Below are positions 8,144 through 16,589 of a stretch of DNA of 64,000 bases, one piece after another. The notes under the pieces are model-generated. The model worked only from the letters and a program-made list of their open reading frames with translations, did no database searches and had not been told where the DNA came from. The number at the start of each line of letters is the position of its first letter. The stretch's first letter is position 1. Origin of the DNA: Raineya sp. (GTDB taxonomy: Bacteria > Bacteroidota > Bacteroidia > Cytophagales > Thermonemataceae); NCBI GenBank assembly GCA_025454915.1, contig JALONN010000002.1, positions 248,001-312,000 on the forward strand, written 5' to 3'. The position numbers and the translations under genes are program-made.

Positions 8144-10579
8144 TTAATTTCTAAGAGGTTTTCCTGTAGTCAAAATACTTTGGATACGCTCAAGCGTTTT
8201 CTTTTCACCGCAAAGTGATAGGAAGGCTTCTCTTTCTAAATCCAATAAATATTGCTCAGATACTAACTGAGGGCTTGTAAGGTCACCACCTGTCATTACG
8301 TAAGCAAATTTTTCAGCAATTTTAGCATCATGTTCAGAAATAAATCTGCCATATACCATACCTGTAATACCTGCTTTTAATGTACCTAAAGCACCTTTAC
8401 CCAATACTTTTACGTCTTCTCTTTGTTTAGGTTGAGAATATCCCATTTCTGCTAATTCGATAGCTTTTGCTTTTGCCTCCGCTAAATGGAATGCACGATT
8501 TGTACCAATGGTATCATTTCTGCGTAAATAGCCCATTTCAAGAGCTTCATGTGCAGATGTAGCAACTTTCGCTGTAGCAATGTTCATGAAAGCAGTCTGC
8601 AAACTGTTAAATTCTACATCACCTTCTTTAAATGAATCAGAAACTCTCAAAGCCATTTCTTTTGAACCACCACCAGCAGGGATAAGTCCTACACCAAACT
8701 CTACAAGACCCATATATGTTTCTGCATGAGCATGGATATGGTCAGCATGTAAGTTTAATTCACATCCACCACCTAAAGCAAGACCAGCAGGAGCTGTTAC
8801 AACAGGGATAGCTGAGTATCTTGCTCTCATCATGGTTTTCTGGAATTGAGCAATCATTAAATTTACTTCATCCCACTCTTGCTCTACTGCAAACATGAAT
8901 AACATGGCTAAGTTTGCACCAGCTGAGAAGTTTTCTGAATTGTTACCAATCACAAGACCTCTAAAGTCTTTTTCTCCAATTTCAATCGCTTTATTGATGC
9001 CTTCAATTACTTCAGCACCCATAGAGTTCATTTTGGTATGGAATTCTAAACCAAGAACACCTCCTCCTATATCAAAAAGAGTTGTTCCAGCATTGCCCCA
9101 TACTTTATTTGTTTTACGAATATTATCTAAAATGATAATTTCTCCGCTTTTTGCAATAGGTTTATAGCTTTTTGAAGCTATATCATAATATAATTGTTTG
9201 CCATTTTCTAATTTATAGAAAGATGTGTGTCCAGCTGCAAGCATTTCTTGTACCCAAGGAGCAATTGTTTTTCCAGCCTCTTGGATAAGCTGACAGCCAT
9301 ATTCTACACCAATTGCATCCCAGCTTTCAAATGGAGCAACTTCCCAGCCAAAACCAGCAGAGACAGCATCATCTATTTGATATAAATGGTCTGCAATTTC
9401 AGGGATACGGTTAGCTACATAAGCAAATACAGAAGCAAAAGTTTTTCTGTAGAATTCTCCAGCTTGGTCATCTGATTTCAAAAGTACAGGATAACGTTCC
9501 TTTACATTTTCAATCATTTTAGTTGCATCCAACGCTTTGAATTTCACTTTTTCCTGAGGCTTGTACTCAAGCGTTTTGAGGTCTAAGGCAAAAATCTCTT
9601 TTGTTTCTTTATCTTTTTTGTAATAACCTTGTCCAGATTTATCTCCTAACCAATTTTTTTCTTTTAAGAAAGCAAGTGATTTAGGCAACACAAAGGATTC
9701 TTTACTTTCATCGTGAGGAGCATTGGCAGCTAAACCTCCAGCTACAAGTGTCATGGTATCTAAACCTACTACATCCAAAGTTCTGAAAGTAGCTGATTTT
9801 GGTCTGCCCAAAACAGGACCAGTCAATTTATCAACAGCTTCTACACTTAACCCCATAGATTCGATAGTGTGTAAAGCATCCATGATAGCATAAACACCCA
9901 CTCTGTTAGCAATAAATGCAGGGGTATCTTTACATAATACAGTTGTTTTACCTAATAACTGAGCTCCATATTCCATCAAGAAATCTACTACTTCTGGTTT
10001 AGTATAAGGAGTAGGGATAACTTCTAATAATTTCAGATAACGTGGGGGATTGAAAAAGTGAGAGCCACAGAAATGAGCCTTAAAATCATCACTTCTGCCC
10101 TCTGCCATCATGTGAATAGGAATTCCAGAAGTATTAGAAGTAATTAGGGTTCCAGGTTTTCTGTATTTTTCAACTTGTTCAAATACTTTATGTTTGATAT
10201 CCAAACGCTCCATTACTACCTCAATAATCCAGTCTGCTGAAGCAATTTCAGCCATATTGTCTTCAAAATTTCCTAATTTTACACGATTAGCAAATTTTTC
10301 ATTATAAAGAGCAGCAGGTTTTGATTTGAGTGTATTTTGGAAGGCTGTATTAACAATACGATTGCGGACAGCGGGGTGGTCTAATGTTAAGCCTTTGGCT
10401 TGTTCTTCTGGAGTTAAGTCTTTTGGAACAATATCCAATAATAAGGCTTCTACTCCAATATTGGCAAAATGACAAGCAATTCGACTTCCCATTACACCTG
10501 CTCCTAAAACAGCCACCTTTCGGATTCGGCGTATTTCATAAGCTTTCTGAACTTTGTTTTTTTCTAAGGTTGTTTCCAT
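8144..10579 (-). CDS. fadN: 3-hydroxyacyl-CoA dehydrogenase / enoyl-CoA hydratase, FadN-like
   Basis: 811 residues, bifunctional beta-oxidation enzyme. The N-terminal NAD-binding domain starts with VAVLGAGVMGSRIA (about 23-36), followed by the SNTSGIPI and HFFNPPRYLKLLEVI signatures of 3-hydroxyacyl-CoA dehydrogenase. The C-terminal half carries a crotonase fold with an oxyanion-hole segment NNSENFSAGANL and GLALGGGCEL. This dehydrogenase-first order is that of B. subtilis FadN and opposite to E. coli FadB. It converts enoyl-CoA to 3-ketoacyl-CoA for the downstream thiolase. Nothing looks truncated. Confidence 0.95.
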   Translation of the reverse strand: METTLEKNKVQKAYEIRRIRKVAVLGAGVMGSRIACHFANIGVEALLLDIVPKDLTPEEQAKGLTLDHPAVRNRIVNTAFQNTLKSKPAALYNEKFANRVKLGNFEDNMAEIASADWIIEVVMERLDIKHKVFEQVEKYRKPGTLITSNTSGIPIHMMAEGRSDDFKAHFCGSHFFNPPRYLKLLEVIPTPYTKPEVVDFLMEYGAQLLGKTTVLCKDTPAFIANRVGVYAIMDALHTIESMGLSVEAVDKLTGPVLGRPKSATFRTLDVVGLDTMTLVAGGLAANAPHDESKESFVLPKSLAFLKEKNWLGDKSGQGYYKKDKETKEIFALDLKTLEYKPQEKVKFKALDATKMIENVKERYPVLLKSDDQAGEFYRKTFASVFAYVANRIPEIADHLYQIDDAVSAGFGWEVAPFESWDAIGVEYGCQLIQEAGKTIAPWVQEMLAAGHTSFYKLENGKQLYYDIASKSYKPIAKSGEIIILDNIRKTNKVWGNAGTTLFDIGGGVLGLEFHTKMNSMGAEVIEGINKAIEIGEKDFRGLVIGNNSENFSAGANLAMLFMFAVEQEWDEVNLMIAQFQKTMMRARYSAIPVVTAPAGLALGGGCELNLHADHIHAHAETYMGLVEFGVGLIPAGGGSKEMALRVSDSFKEGDVEFNSLQTAFMNIATAKVATSAHEALEMGYLRRNDTIGTNRAFHLAEAKAKAIELAEMGYSQPKQREDVKVLGKGALGTLKAGITGMVYGRFISEHDAKIAEKFAYVMTGGDLTSPQLVSEQYLLDLEREAFLSLCGEKKTLERIQSILTTGKPLRN

Positions 10580-10804
10580 TATATATTTTGTTTAAACCTA
10601 AAAGTGAGTAACAAAAAAACGATTTTGTGCGAAATATACAAAAAATATTCGGCTTGCATACTATTTTTTAGAAAAAATTAAAGAGCTTATCTGACACAGC
10701 CTGATATTGAATAAAATAGCAAATTTTTAATAAATAGAATAATTTTCTTGAAGTCTGATGAAAAAAATATAAATTACGTTTCTTCAACAAAACAAAATTA
10801 AGAG

Positions 10805-11680
10805 ATGAAAATCGCTATTCATGGCAAAATTTTTCATAAAGATATTCGCAAGCATATCCAAGACTTATTTGATGCTCTTTTTAAGTTAGATGTAGAGGTT
10901 CAAATTTCGGTATCATTTCATAAAGTTTTAAAAAAAGCTCTCATCAAGCATATTCCTGATAATATTTACACAGATCATACTGAATTACAAGATAATGATT
11001 TCTTTTTAAGTTTAGGTGGAGATGGAACTTTACTAGAATCTGTAACTCATATTGGGGCAAAAGAAACACCTATACTTGGTATCAATACGGGACGTTTGGG
11101 CTTTTTAGCAACCAACTCACCTGATGAAATTAAATCAGCTTTGAAAACTGTCCTGTCTGGATATTATAGTATAGAGGAACGAAGCTTGTTACATTTAGAA
11201 TGTAATAAAAACCTATTTGATGGATATAATTTTGCATTAAATGATTTTACCATCACTAAAAGAGATACAGCCTCTATGATTACTGTTCATACTTATATTG
11301 ATGGAGAGTATTTGAATTCGTACTGGGCTGATGGACTGATAGTTGCAACCCCTACAGGTTCAACGGGTTATTCTTTAAGTTGTGGAGGACCTCTTATTTT
11401 GCCTCGTTCAAGTAATTTTGTAATAACTCCTGTAAGTCCTCATAATCTGACAGTTAGACCTATGGTGATTTCTGATGAGAGTGTTATTTCTTTTGAAATA
11501 GAAGGAAGAAGTAAGAACTTTCTGATTTCTTTAGATTCTCGTTCGAGAGTAATAGATGCCTCAATACAATTGGCAATTAGTAAAGAGCAGTTTAAAGCCA
11601 AATTAATAAAAATAAACGACCAGAACTTCTTGAATACATTACGTAGTAAATTAAATTGGGGATGGGACGCAAGAAATTAG
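10805..11680 (+). CDS. nadK: NAD kinase
   Basis: 291 residues. It phosphorylates NAD to NADP. The family GGDGT motif is at residues 71-75, the NDF motif is present, and the glycine-rich signature DGLIVATPTGSTGYSLS with GGPLI is seen at about 178-200. Start chosen at the ATG preceded by AAGAG. The 225 bp upstream separate it from the divergent fadN operon; I saw no clear promoter there. It is followed by two outer-membrane barrel genes; in many Bacteroidota nadK lies near a DUF6089 gene and bamA, but bamA is not here. Confidence 0.97.
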   Translation: MKIAIHGKIFHKDIRKHIQDLFDALFKLDVEVQISVSFHKVLKKALIKHIPDNIYTDHTELQDNDFFLSLGGDGTLLESVTHIGAKETPILGINTGRLGFLATNSPDEIKSALKTVLSGYYSIEERSLLHLECNKNLFDGYNFALNDFTITKRDTASMITVHTYIDGEYLNSYWADGLIVATPTGSTGYSLSCGGPLILPRSSNFVITPVSPHNLTVRPMVISDESVISFEIEGRSKNFLISLDSRSRVIDASIQLAISKEQFKAKLIKINDQNFLNTLRSKLNWGWDARN

Positions 11681-11687
11681 CATTTTT

Positions 11688-11718
11688 TTTGCTTTTATTT
11701 TTCAAACTTATATCTTTG
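11688..11718 (+). promoter_or_regulatory. Bacteroidota promoter for the first barrel gene
   Basis: TTTG (11688-11691), 19 nt, TATCTTTG (11711-11718): exact match to the Bacteroidota primary sigma consensus. The start codon follows 33 nt after the -7 box. Confidence 0.75.
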
Positions 11719-11751
11719 TATTTTTAAAAGCCTCCATAACTAGTTGATTTT

Positions 11752-12765
11752 ATGAAAAAAGCGTTTTTGTCAGGTGTATTAATGTGTGCTTCTTTGCTGG
11801 CAACAGCACAAATGAAGATGAATTCATGGTCTGTGGGTGTGGGATTGGGAGTAGCCAACTATTTTGGCGATATAGTGCCTAAAGCCAATGATGTCAGTAC
11901 AGATATTAAATATACTCGATTAAGCCCAAGTATAGATGTAGCATATCAATTTACAGAACAATTTGCTGTAGAAGCTGATATAGCTTGGGTAAGATTGATT
12001 TCTTCTGACTTTGAAACAGCTGATCCTCGCAATGTTCGCCATCGTTATCGCTTCATGCGTAATCAGAACTTCAGAAATGATGTTTTCGAGTTTGCAATTT
12101 CAGGAGAATTTGATTTTAAACCCACTATTGGAGGTATTTTCAGAAGACCTACTTGGAGACCTTATGTATTTGGAGGCATAGCAGGCTTCTATCATAACCC
12201 TAAAGGTATGACGCCTGATGGCAGATGGGTTGATTTACAACCTTTGCGTACAGAAGGGCAAGGCTTAAGAGCAACAGAAGATCTTAGTAATGGTGTAACA
12301 GGGACTTATAAAAGCAAACCATACTCACTTGTAAATATTGCTATTCCTTTTGGAGCTGGTATTAAATACAGACTAACAGATAATCTAGATATTGCATTTG
12401 AAATTGGTTATCGCTTTACATTTACAGACTATTTAGATGATGTAAGTGGGAATTATGCAAATGCAGCCGACTTGGCAGCCTTTAATCCTCTTTCTGCTAC
12501 AATGGCAAATAGAACTACTGAAAATAGAGACCCTATTTCTGGTGATGTGAGAGACTGGAGCCCCGTTGCTGAAAGTACAAATGGAACAGGATTAGATGGA
12601 AGACTAGAGCCAAGATTCCAAACTATTAATGGTTTTGGTAGAGCAGGAGATAAAAGAGGAGAAGCTAAAGACAGAGATATTTATATTGTGAATACATTCA
12701 GATTACAATACTTCTTTGAACAACGTGGTGTAAGATGTCCTAAGTTTAGAAGAGTAAGAAGATAA
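11752..12765 (+). CDS. DUF6089-like outer-membrane beta-barrel protein
   Basis: 337 residues. A signal peptide ends around LLATAQ (about residue 20). Amphipathic beta-strands follow, with an N-terminal GVGLGVANYFGDI and C-terminal hydrophobic strands ending in RLQYFFEQRG. The closest family I recognise is DUF6089, an outer-membrane barrel found near nadK in Bacteroidota. Function unknown. It shares local blocks (PYVFGGIAGF, IPFGAGIKY, FTDYLDD) with the next gene, so the pair are paralogues. A long polar insert of about 80 residues near the C-terminus is absent from the neighbour. It has its own consensus promoter. Confidence 0.75.
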   Translation: MKKAFLSGVLMCASLLATAQMKMNSWSVGVGLGVANYFGDIVPKANDVSTDIKYTRLSPSIDVAYQFTEQFAVEADIAWVRLISSDFETADPRNVRHRYRFMRNQNFRNDVFEFAISGEFDFKPTIGGIFRRPTWRPYVFGGIAGFYHNPKGMTPDGRWVDLQPLRTEGQGLRATEDLSNGVTGTYKSKPYSLVNIAIPFGAGIKYRLTDNLDIAFEIGYRFTFTDYLDDVSGNYANAADLAAFNPLSATMANRTTENRDPISGDVRDWSPVAESTNGTGLDGRLEPRFQTINGFGRAGDKRGEAKDRDIYIVNTFRLQYFFEQRGVRCPKFRRVRR

Positions 12766-12803
12766 TTAATTTTGGATATTTCATATTTGGTATTTATTTT
12801 GCA

Positions 12804-12835
12804 GGCTATCCGGTTTATGGATAGCCTTTATTTTT
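12804..12835 (+). terminator. Terminator between the two barrel genes
   Basis: GGCTATCC and GGATAGCC (12804-12826) with a 7-nt loop, followed by TTTATTTTT. It would reduce read-through from the first barrel gene into the second, 10 nt before its start. Confidence 0.7.
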
Positions 12836-12844
12836 GAAAAAATC

Positions 12845-13531
12845 ATGAAAAAAATCTCAATACTTATATTATTTATACTTTTTTATAGCCAAACTTTTGC
12901 CCAAAAAAATGAAATAGGTGTTTTTGCTGGTGGGATGTTTTACAGAGGAGAGATTTCTAACTTTAGTTGGAAAAGTCCTGGAGGCTTAGCTGGTATTATG
13001 TTTCGACAAAATTGGAATAGAGCATTTTCCACACAACTTACTTTTTCGAGAGGAAATCTAAAAGGAACAGATAGAAATAGTACAGAACCTATTGCTTTAC
13101 AAAGAAATTATGAATTTACCACTCGTATTACAGAGTTTTCTGGACAATTGGTGTATAATTTCTATGATTTTGGACATTTTGCTGAAACACACCCATGGAC
13201 GCCCTATTTATTTGGAGGGATAGCAGGTTTTATGATGAGTCCTCAGAATAGTCAAGATAACAATGCTCCTTATAGTACATTGCAATTAGCAATTCCTTTT
13301 GGAGTAGGGGCTAAATTTATGGTTAATGAAAACTGGAATATTAGTTTAGAATTAGGAGCAAGAAAAACATTCACGGATTATCTAGATGACTTGTATGTAA
13401 CAGGAACAAGAGACCCCAGATTATTTGCAGGGAATCCTAATAACAAAGACATGTATTTTAATATGAGTATAGGAATAAGTTATGTCTTTCAATCACGTCC
13501 TTGTCCAAGCTTTTACAAAATGCGTTACTAA
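12845..13531 (+). CDS. DUF6089-like outer-membrane beta-barrel protein, shorter paralogue
   Basis: 228 residues with a signal peptide ending at TFAQ (about residue 19). It aligns by eye with the preceding gene: PYLFGGIAGF, IPFGVGAKF and FTDYLDDL occur in the same order. It ends in a predicted C-terminal beta-strand with SIGISYVFQ. It is about 110 residues shorter, mainly lacking the polar C-terminal insert. Function unknown; probable outer-membrane barrel. A terminator lies directly upstream, so it depends on read-through or on an unseen promoter. Confidence 0.7.
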   Translation: MKKISILILFILFYSQTFAQKNEIGVFAGGMFYRGEISNFSWKSPGGLAGIMFRQNWNRAFSTQLTFSRGNLKGTDRNSTEPIALQRNYEFTTRITEFSGQLVYNFYDFGHFAETHPWTPYLFGGIAGFMMSPQNSQDNNAPYSTLQLAIPFGVGAKFMVNENWNISLELGARKTFTDYLDDLYVTGTRDPRLFAGNPNNKDMYFNMSIGISYVFQSRPCPSFYKMRY

Positions 13532-13539
13532 AAGAAATT

Positions 13540-13572
13540 AAAAAAGGCTTTGATTTAATCAAAGCCTTTTTT
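13540..13572. terminator. Bidirectional terminator after the barrel genes
   Basis: Near-perfect inverted repeat AAAAAAGGCTTTGATT / AATCAAAGCCTTTTTT with a 1-nt centre at a convergent junction. Confidence 0.85.
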
Positions 13573-13580
13573 AATAATCC

Positions 13581-14180
13581 TTAAAAGAAATATGCTAAAG
13601 GCATTCTTGTGTCAGTATCGTGTTCTTGAATATTAAAAAAGAAGGGTTTTGCACAAATTTTATAAAACTTAGATTTCTTAAAGGTTTGCTCAATGGCATC
13701 TCCTAAAATATATGAATTCGTATCATAAAAAATATAAGCTAATTCATCTAAGTCATTCCATTCGTCATCTTCAGATATATTTTGAAATTTGATAAGAGGT
13801 TCTAAAGGAGTTAAATAAATGTCTCCAAAGGCATAAAAATCTTCTAAGTATTCTGCTGGATATTCATCAAATAAATCTTTGGTTACATATTGACTACTAA
13901 CACCATAAGCATCAGCCCATGGAAAATTGGTAGAATAAATAGATGGATGTTCAAAAATAATAGCTCCTAATTTAGGTGTACTAATATCCATACTTGAAGA
14001 AAATTTTTCCCACCAAAGCATATAGTTTTTTTCCATAGATTCTTTATAAGTATCAATGGAAAGCTTTACATTGATTTTTTTGAAATCTTCAAGAATTTCT
14101 TTTCCTATGGAGGTTGTGATAGTATCTTTGTAGTATTGATATGTACTACTAATTTGACTTTCAATTTCGTTTGTATCCAT
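13581..14180 (-). CDS. Hypothetical protein, unrecognised family
   Basis: 199 residues, acidic and rich in aromatic residues (Tyr, Phe, Trp), with no signal peptide or membrane segment; likely cytoplasmic. I recognise no motif. The end is unusual: MPLAYFF directly before the stop. It begins 5 nt after the stop of a small lipoprotein gene on the same strand, so the two are probably co-transcribed. The length and soluble character resemble SMI1/KNR4- or immunity-like proteins found as orphans in Bacteroidota, but I cannot support such a call. Confidence 0.6.
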   Translation of the reverse strand: MDTNEIESQISSTYQYYKDTITTSIGKEILEDFKKINVKLSIDTYKESMEKNYMLWWEKFSSSMDISTPKLGAIIFEHPSIYSTNFPWADAYGVSSQYVTKDLFDEYPAEYLEDFYAFGDIYLTPLEPLIKFQNISEDDEWNDLDELAYIFYDTNSYILGDAIEQTFKKSKFYKICAKPFFFNIQEHDTDTRMPLAYFF

Positions 14181-14185
14181 CTCTA

Positions 14186-14398
14186 TTAAGGCTCTTCTTT
14201 TATAGTTTCAGGGGTTATCTTTACTCCTGAGGTGTCTTTAACAACTTTACTAGAAGTATCAACCTTTTTTTCTGGTTCAGTTCTTATACTATCCTTTTTA
14301 GTATCTACTTTGGTAGTATCTGTCTTGTTATCTTTTTTATTTTCACTACCACAGGCAGTAAAAATCATAATACTTAAAATAAAAACAATGGCTTTCAT
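14186..14398 (-). CDS. Small Lys/Thr-rich lipoprotein
   Basis: 70 residues. The N-terminal hydrophobic core ends in a lipobox FTAC at Cys16, then GSENKKD. The rest is low-complexity and charged (Lys, Asp, Thr, Ser) with no expected fold. It probably sits on the membrane as a short flexible lipoprotein of unknown role. A TATATTTG box on this strand (14421-14428 in forward coordinates) lies 22 nt before the start codon. It shares an operon with the hypothetical gene downstream. Confidence 0.65.
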   Translation of the reverse strand: MKAIVFILSIMIFTACGSENKKDNKTDTTKVDTKKDSIRTEPEKKVDTSSKVVKDTSGVKITPETIKEEP

Positions 14399-14444
14399 GG
14401 CTTAAAAATTTTAGTAAGTTCAAATATAAAATTTAAAAAATAGA

Positions 14445-15644
14445 TTATTGAAATTTTTCTTGAAGTATTGTTTGAACAATATCATCTGCAACATCTTTTT
14501 TTGATTTTAATTCAAAATCTATTCTTTTACCTGCTCTAGTCATGATACTAATTTTATTGGTATCATGGGCAAAACCTGCTCCAGCATCTTGTAAGGAGTT
14601 CAGAATAATCATGTCAAAATTCTTTGACTCTAATTTTTTGAGAGCATTTTCTGTTTCATTATTGGTTTCGAGGGCAAAACCTACAAATGTTTGGTTACTT
14701 TTTTTGTTTTTTCCAAGAGTAGCAGCTATATCAACATTTTTGACAAGCTCTAAAACCATTTCAGGACTATTCTTTTTGATTTTTTCTTTTGCCATTTCTT
14801 TTGGTCGATAATCTGCCACAGCTGCGGAAAAGACACAAATATCTATATCTTCAATAATATTATGACAAGCTTCAAACATTTCTTGAGCAGAGGGAGCTTT
14901 AACTACTTTAACGTTTTGTGGTATGGGTAAACTTGTAATACCTGAAACAAGTGTAACCTCTGCTCCTTTCTGTGCAAAATTCTCAGCGATAGCATAACCC
15001 ATTTTTCCTGTAGAATGATTGCTGATAAAACGTACAGGGTCAATAGCTTCTTGTGTTGCTCCTGCTGTAATAAGCACTTTTTTCCCAGAGAAAATATTTT
15101 TTGAAGAAAAATATTTTTCAATGAATTCTACTATATGTTCTGGTTCAGCCATTCTACCTTCACCAATAAGCCCACTGGCTAATTCACCAAATTCTGAGGG
15201 AATAATATGATTACCATATATTTGCAATTGTTTTAAATTAGATTGTGTACTTGGATGTTTGTACATATCTAAATCCATTGCTGGAGCAAAAAAAACTGGA
15301 CATTTTGCTGATAGATAGACTGCAGAAATCAGATTATCACAAAGCCCATGTACACATTTTGCAATAGAATTAGCTGAAGCTGGGGCAAAAACAATCAGAT
15401 CAGCCCATAACCCTAAATCAACATGATTATTCCACTCTCCAGTTTTATCTTTTACAAAATCTATCAATACAGGTTTTTTTGAAAGCGTGGAAAGTGTAAG
15501 AGGTGTTATAAACTCTGTTGCACTTTCTGACATAAGTACTTGTACATCAGCTCCTTGTTTTATAAGTAGACGAACAAACAAAGCAGATTTGTAAGCTGCA
15601 ATACTTGCTGTAACAATTACAATAATTTTTTTACCTTGAATCAT
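14445..15644 (-). CDS. coaBC: Phosphopantothenoylcysteine decarboxylase / phosphopantothenate-cysteine ligase
   Basis: 399 residues, full bifunctional CoaBC. It joins cysteine to phosphopantothenate with CTP (CoaB) and decarboxylates the product (CoaC, FMN-dependent) in coenzyme A synthesis. The N-terminal flavoprotein domain shows TASIAAYKS, the active-site His74 in NNHVDLG, FAPASANSIAK and a PAMDLDMY loop. The CoaB half begins with LITAGATQEAIDPVRFISN and includes KMGYAIA and VGFALETN. It overlaps the upstream sterol desaturase-like ORF by 14 nt, so the two are translationally coupled. Confidence 0.96.
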   Translation of the reverse strand: MIQGKKIIVIVTASIAAYKSALFVRLLIKQGADVQVLMSESATEFITPLTLSTLSKKPVLIDFVKDKTGEWNNHVDLGLWADLIVFAPASANSIAKCVHGLCDNLISAVYLSAKCPVFFAPAMDLDMYKHPSTQSNLKQLQIYGNHIIPSEFGELASGLIGEGRMAEPEHIVEFIEKYFSSKNIFSGKKVLITAGATQEAIDPVRFISNHSTGKMGYAIAENFAQKGAEVTLVSGITSLPIPQNVKVVKAPSAQEMFEACHNIIEDIDICVFSAAVADYRPKEMAKEKIKKNSPEMVLELVKNVDIAATLGKNKKSNQTFVGFALETNNETENALKKLESKNFDMIILNSLQDAGAGFAHDTNKISIMTRAGKRIDFELKSKKDVADDIVQTILQEKFQ

Positions 15645-16536
15645 TTTTATAAAGAATTATAGAAGCGGTTTGTTCTTCTGTGGTTTCTAATTCGTGGGTT
15701 GGTTGCCAACCTGGAGGTCCGAAAATATACATCCAACGCTCTTTCCAAGTAGATGCATGCTTTACATCCTTCCAGATATTAAACCACTCATGAAAAACCA
15801 CTTTGAATGGGTTATTTTGTTCAAGATGTTTTGTAATACCAAAACTGATAGGTTTATTTGTATTTTCAGGTGTAAATGTGCCAAATAGTTTATCCCAAAT
15901 AATAAAAACCATAGACATATTTTTATCTATATACTCAGGTTCTTTGGCATGATGAACTCTATGATGTGAAGGAGTTACCATAATCCATTCTATCCACTTC
16001 CAACGTTTAAACCATGAACTATGTACAAAAAAACCATATGTTTGTCCTAAGGCATATACCAACATAATATCAATACCCTTAAACCCAAGTAAAATAAGGG
16101 GAATATAAAAAGGAAATTTATAAATAGGTTGAAACACAGATGAACGCAAGGCTGTTGTAAAATTAAAAAACTCTGAAGAATGATGAATATTGTGTACAGC
16201 CCAAAAAAAGCGACAGCGATGTTCGAGAACATGGATTAAATAATAGAAGAAATCTTGAAGAACAAATAAAAGAACCCAATAGAGCCAGTTTTTACTATCC
16301 CATGTAATGACAGTATACTTCTCAAAAATGGAAAGCAGGGCGAGTCCAAAAATAAAACGAACAGCAATGTCAATGACAACATTGAGTCCTCCCATAAGTA
16401 AATTATTGAAAATATCTCGCCAAGAGTACCATTTTTTACCTTTAAAATGTCCAATAGCCATTTCAATAGTAATAAAAATTGTATAAACTGGAGCTGTTAC
16501 AAGGGCTAATATTTTTTCAAAATAAGATATATCCAT
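15631..16536 (-). CDS. Sterol desaturase / fatty acid hydroxylase superfamily membrane enzyme
   Basis: About 301 residues from the ATG at 16536; an in-frame ATG at 16602 would overlap the upstream comM gene by 13 nt and adds an atypical N-terminus. The diiron histidine clusters of this superfamily are visible: HVLEHR, HNIHHSS and HHRVHHAKE, set among several hydrophobic segments. These integral-membrane enzymes hydroxylate or desaturate lipids with O2. The substrate is not predictable; carotenoids, sterols and fatty acids are all used by relatives. It lies between comM and coaBC on the same strand. Confidence 0.85.
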   Translation of the reverse strand: MDISYFEKILALVTAPVYTIFITIEMAIGHFKGKKWYSWRDIFNNLLMGGLNVVIDIAVRFIFGLALLSIFEKYTVITWDSKNWLYWVLLFVLQDFFYYLIHVLEHRCRFFWAVHNIHHSSEFFNFTTALRSSVFQPIYKFPFYIPLILLGFKGIDIMLVYALGQTYGFFVHSSWFKRWKWIEWIMVTPSHHRVHHAKEPEYIDKNMSMVFIIWDKLFGTFTPENTNKPISFGITKHLEQNNPFKVVFHEWFNIWKDVKHASTWKERWMYIFGPPGWQPTHELETTEEQTASIILYKNDSR

Positions 16537-16589
16537 AAAATTTAGAAAAAAGTTAGGAGTTGCAAATATAGTTAAAAACCCAATAACTT

